This document shows positions 41,925-49,533 of a DNA stretch of 64,000 nucleotides, one piece after another. The stretch covers positions 176,566 through 240,565 of the forward strand of contig DPKJ01000014.1 in the NCBI GenBank assembly GCA_003542575.1. Reading direction: 5' to 3'. A program made the translations under genes and the position numbers. The number at the start of each line of letters is the position of its first letter. Position 1 is the stretch's first letter. The notes below the pieces were generated by a model that saw only the letters and a program-made list of their open reading frames with translations, did not search any database and was not told the DNA's origin. Source of the stretch: Rikenellaceae bacterium. Its GTDB lineage: Bacteria > Bacteroidota > Bacteroidia > Bacteroidales > UBA932.

Positions 41925-43358
41925 TTAACCTACGCTACCCTCTAATGTTATCTGTAAAAGCTTTTGAGCCTCTACGGCAAACTCCATAGGGAGCTGATTG
42001 AGAACCTCTTTAGCATATCCGTTTACGATAAGACCCACGGCATCTTCGGTGCCTATTCCTCTCTGTTGGCAGTAGAAAAGCTGATCTTCACTGATTTTTG
42101 AGGTTGTGGCCTCATGCTCCAGTATTGCGGTCTGATTCTCGTTCTCTATATATGGGAATGTGTGTGCTCCGCATTTGTCACCCAAAAGCAGTGAATCACA
42201 CTGAGTATAGTTTCTTGAATTTTGGGCATTAGGCAGAATTTTCACCAATCCTCTGTAACTGTTCTGGCTTACCCCTGCCGAGATACCCTTGCTTACTATT
42301 CTGCTTTTTGTGTTTTTACCTATGTGAATCATCTTGGTGCCTGTATCGGCCTGCTGATGATGGTTGGTTACGGCTACAGAATAGAATTCAGATATTGAGT
42401 TATCTCCTCTGAGTATTGTGCTGGGGTATTTCCATGTTACGGCAGAGCCGGTCTCAACCTGTGCCCAGAATAGTTTGCTGTTTTCACCTTTGCAGATACC
42501 CCTCTTGGTCACAAAATTAAAAATACCCCCTTTGCCTGAAGCATCTCCCGGGTACCAGTTTTGAACTGTTGAGTATTTAACCTCGGCATCTTTGAGGACT
42601 ATAATCTCTACCACAGCTGCGTGTAGCTGATTTTCATCTCTTTGCGGGGCAGTACACCCCTCCAGATAACTCACATATGAGCCCTCTTCAGCCACAATTA
42701 GCGTCCTTTCGAACTGACCTGTACCTTTTGCATTTATCCTGAAGTAGCTTGAAAGTTCCATTGGGCACCTCACCCCTTTGGGAATATAGCAGAACGACCC
42801 ATCACTAAAAACAGCTGAGTTAAGTGCCGCAAAATAGTTGTCACCATATGGAACTACAGTTGCCAGATATTGGCGGATAAGATCGGGGTAATCTCTTACA
42901 GCCTCTGAAAATGAGCAAAATATAATGCCCTTTTCGGCAAGTTGCTCCCTGAAGGTAGTCTTGACAGAAACCGAGTCAAAAACAGCATCTACGGCAACAC
43001 CCGCAAGCACATTTCTTTCGTGAAGAGGAATTCCCAACTTCTCAAAAGTGGCTTCCAGTTCGGGATCAATCTCACCACTCTCCATAACCTTTTTAGGTCT
43101 TGAAAAGTATATGATGTCCTGATAATCTATCTCCGGAATCTTAAGATGTGCCCATTGGGGCATCTTCATGGTGAGCCACTTGTTAAACGCCTTAAGGCGG
43201 AATTCAAGCATCCACTCAGGCTCTTCCTTAATCTGAGAGATTCTGCGAATAGTATCTTCGTTGAGTCCTTTTGGAAAGTACTCCTGTTCGAGCTCCGTTT
43301 CGAACCCGTGTTCGTAATCGGACTCTGTTATCTTTTGAATAATTTCGTTATCGTTCAT
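41925..43358 (-). CDS. sufB: Fe-S cluster assembly protein SufB
   Basis: The main scaffold subunit of SufBCD. The 477-residue protein has the conserved DYQDIIYFSRPKK, KGVRCPMELSSYFRIN, EGCTAP, NWYPGDASGKGGIFNFVTKRG and C-terminal QCDSLLLGDKCGAHTFPYIE / ATTSKISEDQLFYCQQRGI segments of SufB. It is the first gene of the minus-strand suf run and is divergent from the ThiL-like gene. Confidence 0.97.
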   Translation of the reverse strand: MNDNEIIQKITESDYEHGFETELEQEYFPKGLNEDTIRRISQIKEEPEWMLEFRLKAFNKWLTMKMPQWAHLKIPEIDYQDIIYFSRPKKVMESGEIDPELEATFEKLGIPLHERNVLAGVAVDAVFDSVSVKTTFREQLAEKGIIFCSFSEAVRDYPDLIRQYLATVVPYGDNYFAALNSAVFSDGSFCYIPKGVRCPMELSSYFRINAKGTGQFERTLIVAEEGSYVSYLEGCTAPQRDENQLHAAVVEIIVLKDAEVKYSTVQNWYPGDASGKGGIFNFVTKRGICKGENSKLFWAQVETGSAVTWKYPSTILRGDNSISEFYSVAVTNHHQQADTGTKMIHIGKNTKSRIVSKGISAGVSQNSYRGLVKILPNAQNSRNYTQCDSLLLGDKCGAHTFPYIENENQTAILEHEATTSKISEDQLFYCQQRGIGTEDAVGLIVNGYAKEVLNQLPMEFAVEAQKLLQITLEGSVG

Positions 43359-43365
43359 TGCGGTG

Positions 43366-43373
43366 CAAAGTTA
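43366..43373 (-). promoter_or_regulatory. Candidate -7 box of the suf operon
   Basis: The minus strand reads TAACTTTG with 7 bp to the sufB ATG, predicting a nearly leaderless mRNA. Confidence 0.5.
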
Positions 43374-43386
43374 AATCTTTTTAGAC

Positions 43387-43394
43387 TATTTTTG
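43387..43394 (+). promoter_or_regulatory. Candidate -7 box of the ThiL-like gene
   Basis: TATTTTTG, 17 bp before ATG 43412, divergent from the suf box in a 53-bp gap. Confidence 0.45.
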
Positions 43395-43411
43395 TCATCA
43401 AATAATCCGAT

Positions 43412-44395
43412 ATGGCCAAAAGCAAAATTTCACTAATTCAGGAGCTGCTTTCTCAAACCACTGCCTCTCCATTCAACAACATAATTTCTGACAACCAGGA
43501 GTTCGTTTTCTCTAACTCCCACAAACTCTTACTGGAGGGCACCGACTTTGATCTCGTATATACTCCTCTAAACCACCTCGGTTACAAAGCTGCATTAAAT
43601 GTCTTTGGGCCGCTTTACGCAAATGGATTTACGCCTCACTCACTCTCTGTCAGAATTGGTATGTCAAAAAAAATTGGCGTCACGCAGCTTGAGGAGCTTT
43701 GGCAGGGAATCTCTGCTGCAATTAAGGAGCACTCTGCAGAGTATGTCCAACTTGACCTTTCATCTTCTCTCACCGGTCTCACCATTAGTCTTTCTTCTCA
43801 AGGAAAACAAAAAAGGGAGACCTTTGTTCAACGAAACAGTTGCAAATCCGGTGACCTTTTGTGTTTAACCGGTAGTCTGGGAGCTGCTTATCTGGGACTT
43901 CAGATACTTGAGCGGGAGAAGAGAATTTTTGAAGAGAGGGGTGTTCAGCCACAGCTCGAAAAATATAAGCCTGTTTTAAGGGCATTTCTGAATCCTGAAC
44001 TTGATAAAAGACTTCCTGAACTCATGTCCTCAGCCGGAATCTTCCCAAGCGAAGGCGATTTTGTAATAAACGGGCTTGCCGATTCCGTTAAGTCAATATG
44101 CGGTAGAAATAATCTGGGAGCCAAAATTTTCATGAACAGAATAGCTGTATTCTCTGCAGCAATGGAGGTTGCTGAAGAGCTTCATATTGACCCTATGACA
44201 GCAGCTTTGAATGGAGGAGAAGATTACCGTATTCTGTTTGCAATTCCTCAGTCACAATATGAGGCTGTTCAAAAGGAACTTCCACAGTTTGATATTGTCG
44301 GACACCTTTGTGATATTTCTGCAGGTACTAAGTTTATAACCCCAGACGGATCTGAACTGGAGTTAAAAGCTCAGGCTTGGAACGAAACGGTATGA
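43412..44395 (+). CDS. ThiL-fold protein lacking the usual catalytic aspartates
   Basis: A 327-residue homologue of thiamine-monophosphate kinase (AIRS/PurM-like fold). The scaffold is clear: LNHLGYKAALN, SLTGLTIS, GSLGAAYLGLQILEREK, ALNGGEDYRILFAIP and ELELKAQAWN all match Bacteroidota ThiL. However the sites that bind Mg-ATP are changed. The N-terminal GDDAA is replaced by SDNQEF (26-31), the VEGVHF region by LEGTDF without the preceding aspartate, the DIYAMG-like site by FGPLYANG, GGDT by QLDL (113-116), and DISDGL by FVINGL (217-222). It is likely inactive as a kinase or has a new role. The last 33 bp overlap dnaE. Confidence 0.75.
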   Translation: MAKSKISLIQELLSQTTASPFNNIISDNQEFVFSNSHKLLLEGTDFDLVYTPLNHLGYKAALNVFGPLYANGFTPHSLSVRIGMSKKIGVTQLEELWQGISAAIKEHSAEYVQLDLSSSLTGLTISLSSQGKQKRETFVQRNSCKSGDLLCLTGSLGAAYLGLQILEREKRIFEERGVQPQLEKYKPVLRAFLNPELDKRLPELMSSAGIFPSEGDFVINGLADSVKSICGRNNLGAKIFMNRIAVFSAAMEVAEELHIDPMTAALNGGEDYRILFAIPQSQYEAVQKELPQFDIVGHLCDISAGTKFITPDGSELELKAQAWNETV

Positions 44396-47300
44396 CATTC
44401 CCCTTGAATCGAAGTAGTCAAGGAGATCGTTATTTAGTGAAATCTGATATTTTGTAGAGACAAGCTCAACTGCCACCTGGTTGTCATAATCTACCAGTTT
44501 AATTATCAGTGAAGTTTTGCCCTTATTCTCCTTGAGTCTCTTTACCAACTCGCCCCTAAATCCCGGAGTTATCATCTTAACCGGAATATCAATGGTGATA
44601 TCCCTCACAAAATCCTCTTTTGTGTTGGCCAGATGCCTTATTCTCTTGATTTTAAGCTCATAATCAACTGATTTACCATCATCTTTGCTTGCAGAGGCAT
44701 AGCCGAATCTAGGGTTGATTGCACATTTGATTATCAGAGGAAGATTTGGCTGTAAATACTGCATAAAGCCTTCATAATCTTTCCCGTAAACAGCAAAATT
44801 CTGTGAACCGTTAAAGTCCTCAACGGTAAAATTTGCAAAAGGCTTTCCGGTACTTCTTGTATATGAAATTTTTACAGATGTTACCAACCCTGCAATAATA
44901 ATTTCTTTACCCTGAAAGGACTCATCTTTTGGTGCCCGGTCAACCATATCGGCAGCGTCTGAGAGCGTTGCTGTTGTAAAGTGCTTAACTTCAAATGCAT
45001 ATATGTCAAGCGGATGGGCCGACAGGTACATACCCACAAGCTCCTTCTCTCTTTTGAGAATTTCGTGAGTATCTGCCTCCATAAACAGCGGAACATCGGG
45101 AGGTACCAGTTTAATGCTTTCACTCGCTCCAAACAGGGAATTCCCACCATTCACGGTATCGTTCTGGTATCTGTTTCCATATTTTATCAGAGCATCCAGA
45201 AAGAGTTCATCTTTTGAGGTAGTACCCAGATACTGTTGACGTGCTATCTGCCCGAAACTGTCAAAAGCACCGGCATATATAAGAGATTCTATTGTTTTCC
45301 TGTTAACGGTATTCAGATTTACCCTCTCTACAAAGTCAAAGACTGATTCAAACGGGCTTCCCTTCTCTTCGCGTGCCTTTATAATATGCTCTACAGCTGC
45401 TCCCCCGACACCCTTAATCCCGGCCATACCAAAGCGAATGTTTCCCTTCTTGGTTACGGTAAAGTTATCGCGGCTCTCATTTACATCAGGCCCCATAACA
45501 GGAATCTTCATCCGTTTACACTCATCCATTAGCTTGGTAAGCTCCTCTATATCATTGAGGTTTCTGCTGAGTGTGGCTGCCATGAATTCAGCCGGATAGT
45601 TTGCCTTTAGATATGCAGTCTGATAGCCTATCCATGCGTAACAGGTAGAGTGCGATTTATTGAATGCATACTGGGCAAATGCCTCCCAGTCTTTCCATAT
45701 CTTTTCGAGCGTAACTGCCTTGTGTCCGTTATCCTCTCCCCCCTTGATAAACTGCTGTTTAAGCTCGTCCATCACCGATTTAATCTTTTTACCCATTGCC
45801 TTACGCAACGAGTCGGCATCTCCCCTTGAAAAACCGGCAAGCTTCTGTGAAAGAAGCATCACCTGCTCCTGGTAAACAGTAACCCCGTAAGTTGCAGAGA
45901 GAATCTCCTCCATCTCCTTAAGGTCGTACTCTATCTGCTTTACTCCGTGTTTGCGGTTAACAAAGTCCGGAATATACTCCATAGGGCCGGGACGATAAAG
46001 AGCATTCATTGCAATAAGATCTTCAAAGCGAGTTGGTTTAAGCTCCCTTAGCCATTTTCTCATTCCATCACTCTCAAACTGGAATGTACCCACCGTATCA
46101 CCCCTGCTGAATAGTTCGTAGGTTAAGGAATCATCAATCGGAATTGAATCGATATCAATATCTATTCCGCGTGATTTCTTAATATTAACAACGGTATCCT
46201 TAATGATAGAGAGTGTCTTAAGCCCCAGAAAATCCATCTTGAGCATACCAACCTTCTCGATTTGTGAGCCATCATACTGTGATACCCAAATCTTCTCTCC
46301 TGTCTCTTTGTCGTTGGCCGTGGTTATTGGAATAAATTCGCGCAGGTCGTCTTTTCCAATAATGATTGCACATGCATGCACTCCCACATTCCGTACGTTA
46401 CCCTCCAGTTTTTTTGCATAATCTACAGTCTCCCTTAGTAACGGGTCACCGTTGTTGTATGCATCAGCAAATTCAGGAACAAATTTAAGGCAGTTCTCAA
46501 TTGTAACATCAACGGTATTGCCATCATCGTCTGTAGGGAAGCGATTTGGAATCATCTTGGCAAGCCTGTCAGATTCCGGCAACGGAAGACGCTGTATACG
46601 GGCGATATCTCTTATGGCACTCTTGGCGGCCATTGTTCCAAATGTAATAACGTGAGAAACATGGTCCTTACCATATTTTTCCTCAACATATTTAAGCACC
46701 TTGTGTCTGCCGTCATCATCAAAATCAATGTCAATATCGGGCATTGAAATCCTGTCCGGATTTAGAAAACGCTCAAAGAGGAGATCATACTTGAGAGGAT
46801 CTATGTCTGTAATTCTCAGGCAGTAGGCAACCACTGAACCAGCTGCCGAACCTCTGCCCGGCCCCACAGAGACTCCCATCGATCTTGCCGCAGCTATAAA
46901 GTCCTGAACAATAAGAAAATAGTCAGGATAACCCATCTTCTCTATTGTGGCCAGCTCAAAGTCTATTCTTTCTGTTATTTCAGGAGTTATCTCTTTATAC
47001 CTGGTAAGTGCCCCCTGATAGGTAAGCTCTTTAAGATAGTCGTCTGAATTTTTAAAGGTCTCCGGAATCTCAAAGTTGGGCATTATGGGCTTCGAATTAA
47101 TATCGTAAACCTCAACTTTATCTGCAATTTCCTGCGTATTTACAAGAACCTCCGGTAAATCAGCAAATATCTGCTCCATCTCTGCCTGGCTCTTGAGGTA
47201 CTCCTGTTTTGTGTACCTGAGCCTTTGCGGGTCGTCAATGTCGGCATTTGTAGTAAGGCATATAAGCCTATCGTGTGCCTCTCTGTCGTCGGCGCTTACA

Positions 47301-47953
47301 AAATGGACATCGTTGGTTGCTATGCATTTGATATCCAGTTTACTGGCAATCTCCAGGATTGCCTCATTTGCCTTACACTGAGTAATATATGTGTTTGGAT
47401 CTGCCCCGGGCAGGTCGGTTTCGTGACGCTGCAACTCCAGGTAGTAGTCACCTCCAAAGAGATTTTTATACCACTTTGCTGTCTCTTCTGCCAACTCAAT
47501 ATTTCCGGCCAATATTGCCTGGGGAACCTCTCCTCCCAGACATGCCGATGAACAGATAAGCCCTGAAGAGTACCTCTCCAGTAACTCTCTGTCAATTCTC
47601 GGCTTTGAGTAAAAGCCCTCAATAAAGGCATTGGATGTCAGCTTTACAAGGTTCTTGTACCCCTCGTAATTTTTGGCCAGAAGAACCAGATGGTAACTGC
47701 CCTGATCTTCTCTTCCTCTCTTCTCTAAACGGGAGTTTTTAGCTACATAAACCTCGCATCCCACTATAGGTTTTACAGAGGGGAACTTAGCTGCCGTCTC
47801 AAGAAACTCTTTTACCCCAAACATGTTTCCATGGTCGGTTATGGCAAGTGCACTTTGATTGTCATCCTGTGCCGCCTTAAAGAGCTTCTTAATATTTGCA
47901 GCCCCGTCCAGAATTGAATATTGTGTGTGTACGTGAAGGTGAACGAAGGGCAT
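44363..47953 (-). CDS. dnaE: DNA polymerase III subunit alpha
   Basis: The replicative polymerase, 1196 residues. The N-terminal PHP domain starts FVHLHVHTQYSILDGAANI. The polymerase core has GPGRGSAAGSVVAYCL and the catalytic acidic cluster PDIDIDFDDDGR, then ALYRPGPMEYIPDFVNRKHG and FNKSHSTCYAWIGYQTAYLKANYPAEFMAA. A tandem HhH and an OB domain occupy the C-terminal third. This is the DnaE type, not PolC. gpmI ends 13 bp upstream. Confidence 0.97.
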   Translation of the reverse strand: MPFVHLHVHTQYSILDGAANIKKLFKAAQDDNQSALAITDHGNMFGVKEFLETAAKFPSVKPIVGCEVYVAKNSRLEKRGREDQGSYHLVLLAKNYEGYKNLVKLTSNAFIEGFYSKPRIDRELLERYSSGLICSSACLGGEVPQAILAGNIELAEETAKWYKNLFGGDYYLELQRHETDLPGADPNTYITQCKANEAILEIASKLDIKCIATNDVHFVSADDREAHDRLICLTTNADIDDPQRLRYTKQEYLKSQAEMEQIFADLPEVLVNTQEIADKVEVYDINSKPIMPNFEIPETFKNSDDYLKELTYQGALTRYKEITPEITERIDFELATIEKMGYPDYFLIVQDFIAAARSMGVSVGPGRGSAAGSVVAYCLRITDIDPLKYDLLFERFLNPDRISMPDIDIDFDDDGRHKVLKYVEEKYGKDHVSHVITFGTMAAKSAIRDIARIQRLPLPESDRLAKMIPNRFPTDDDGNTVDVTIENCLKFVPEFADAYNNGDPLLRETVDYAKKLEGNVRNVGVHACAIIIGKDDLREFIPITTANDKETGEKIWVSQYDGSQIEKVGMLKMDFLGLKTLSIIKDTVVNIKKSRGIDIDIDSIPIDDSLTYELFSRGDTVGTFQFESDGMRKWLRELKPTRFEDLIAMNALYRPGPMEYIPDFVNRKHGVKQIEYDLKEMEEILSATYGVTVYQEQVMLLSQKLAGFSRGDADSLRKAMGKKIKSVMDELKQQFIKGGEDNGHKAVTLEKIWKDWEAFAQYAFNKSHSTCYAWIGYQTAYLKANYPAEFMAATLSRNLNDIEELTKLMDECKRMKIPVMGPDVNESRDNFTVTKKGNIRFGMAGIKGVGGAAVEHIIKAREEKGSPFESVFDFVERVNLNTVNRKTIESLIYAGAFDSFGQIARQQYLGTTSKDELFLDALIKYGNRYQNDTVNGGNSLFGASESIKLVPPDVPLFMEADTHEILKREKELVGMYLSAHPLDIYAFEVKHFTTATLSDAADMVDRAPKDESFQGKEIIIAGLVTSVKISYTRSTGKPFANFTVEDFNGSQNFAVYGKDYEGFMQYLQPNLPLIIKCAINPRFGYASASKDDGKSVDYELKIKRIRHLANTKEDFVRDITIDIPVKMITPGFRGELVKRLKENKGKTSLIIKLVDYDNQVAVELVSTKYQISLNNDLLDYFDSRGMSYRFVPSLSF

Positions 47954-47965
47954 AAAGAAAGTATG

Positions 47966-49483
47966 TTAAACCAGTGGTTCTCCTGTCATTTCTGCAGGAG
48001 CGGGAATATTCATTATTTTAAGTACTGTAGGTGCAATATCTGCAAGTCTTCCTCTCTTAACCATGTGTACATCTTTGTCGATTACTACAATTGGCACAGG
48101 GTTTAGCGAGTGGGCAGTATTTGGTGAGCCGTCAGGGTTAACTGCATTGTCGGCATTGCCATGGTCTGCAGTAATTATAATTGAATAACCATTTTCCCTT
48201 GCGATATTAACCAGCTCTGCTACAGCCAAATCAACTGTTTTAATTGCCTTTTTAATTGCACTGAAAACTCCGGTATGGCCTACCATATCACAATTTGCAA
48301 AGTTAAGCACAATAAAATCAGGCTTGCTGCCCTCAAGTTCATTGATAAGCTCCTCCTTTACCTCAATTGCACTCATCTCCGGTTTAAGATCGTATGTGGC
48401 AACCTTTGGAGATTTAACTAAAATTCTGTTTTCGCCGTCAAACAACGACTCCCTGCCTCCTGAAAAGAAGAAGGTTACGTGAGCATACTTTTCAGTTTCG
48501 GCTATTCTAAGCTGTTTTTTACCGGCCTTTGAAATTACCTCTCCAAGTGTATTTTTAACATTCTCTTTATCATAAAGAATATGCAGCCCTCTGAATTTTT
48601 CATCGTAAGGTGTAAGCGTTGAGAAATAAAGTGGAATAACCTTCATTTTGGGGGTTTCGTGATCTTCCTGAGTAAGAACGGTTGTCAGTTCGCGTGCCCT
48701 GTCGTTACGGAAATTGAAGAAAATAACGGCATCGCCCTCTTTAAGAGTTGCTACAGGATTACCCTCTGCATCTACAGCCACCTGAGCTCTCACGAACTCA
48801 TCTGTAACTCCGTTATCGTAGCTTCTTTGCATAGCATCCGGGCCGCTGGTGAATGGCTCCCCTGTACCGAACACAAGAAGATCGTATGCCTCCTTGATTC
48901 TCTCCCATCTCTTATCTCTGTCCATTGCGTAGTAACGACCAATAATTGAGGCAAGCTTACCTCCGGTCGTCTTCATACGCTCCTCAAGCTCTGCAATATA
49001 GCCCTTTCCACTTTTTGGATCGGTGTCACGGCCATCCATAAAGGCATGAATGTAAACCTTCTCAATACCACTCTCTTTTGCAAGTTCAAGGAATGCAAAC
49101 AGATGCTCCATTGAGCTATGCACCCCTCCATTTGACATAAGACCCATGAAATGAAGCGATTTGCCACTCTCTTTAACATAGTTATATGTCTCTCTTATCT
49201 CTTTGTTATTAATGAGTTTCTTCTCATTACAATCTTTGTTTATCTTAACAAGATCCTGATAAACAACCCTGCCGGCACCAATGTTAAGGTGGCCAACCTC
49301 CGAGTTACCCATCTGGCCTTCAGGGAGGCCAACATCTTCGCCACTTGCATTAAGAAGTGAATTGGGATATTTATTTCTGATTGAATCCAGGTTAGGAGAA
49401 CCCTGTACATATATTGCATTTGATTCATCTTTAACGCCCTCTCCCCAACCGTCAAGAATCATTAACAGTACTTTCTTATCCAT
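47966..49483 (-). CDS. gpmI: 2,3-bisphosphoglycerate-independent phosphoglycerate mutase
   Basis: Interconverts 3- and 2-phosphoglycerate in glycolysis using two manganese ions. The 505-residue enzyme starts MDKKVLLMILDGWGEG, with the catalytic serine in MGNSEVGHLNIGAGR, the YAMDRDKRWER segment, and the C-terminal TADHGNAD. The frame runs 57 codons further upstream, but that stretch has no homology and is hydrophobic; ATG 49483 is the canonical start. It is transcribed toward dnaE. Confidence 0.95.
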   Translation of the reverse strand: MDKKVLLMILDGWGEGVKDESNAIYVQGSPNLDSIRNKYPNSLLNASGEDVGLPEGQMGNSEVGHLNIGAGRVVYQDLVKINKDCNEKKLINNKEIRETYNYVKESGKSLHFMGLMSNGGVHSSMEHLFAFLELAKESGIEKVYIHAFMDGRDTDPKSGKGYIAELEERMKTTGGKLASIIGRYYAMDRDKRWERIKEAYDLLVFGTGEPFTSGPDAMQRSYDNGVTDEFVRAQVAVDAEGNPVATLKEGDAVIFFNFRNDRARELTTVLTQEDHETPKMKVIPLYFSTLTPYDEKFRGLHILYDKENVKNTLGEVISKAGKKQLRIAETEKYAHVTFFFSGGRESLFDGENRILVKSPKVATYDLKPEMSAIEVKEELINELEGSKPDFIVLNFANCDMVGHTGVFSAIKKAIKTVDLAVAELVNIARENGYSIIITADHGNADNAVNPDGSPNTAHSLNPVPIVVIDKDVHMVKRGRLADIAPTVLKIMNIPAPAEMTGEPLV

Positions 49484-49491
49484 ATTTATGT

Positions 49492-49499
49492 TACATTTG
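49492..49499 (+). promoter_or_regulatory. Candidate -7 box of rnr
   Basis: TACATTTG on the plus strand, 34 bp before ATG 49534. Confidence 0.4.
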
Positions 49500-49516
49500 T
49501 CAATTAATACTCCCTG

Positions 49517-49524
49517 CAAAAATA
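49517..49524 (-). promoter_or_regulatory. Candidate -7 box of gpmI
   Basis: The minus strand reads TATTTTTG, 33 bp before ATG 49483; a second TATTTTTG lies 10 bp further upstream at 49527-49534. Confidence 0.4.
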
Positions 49525-49533
49525 GACAAAAAT

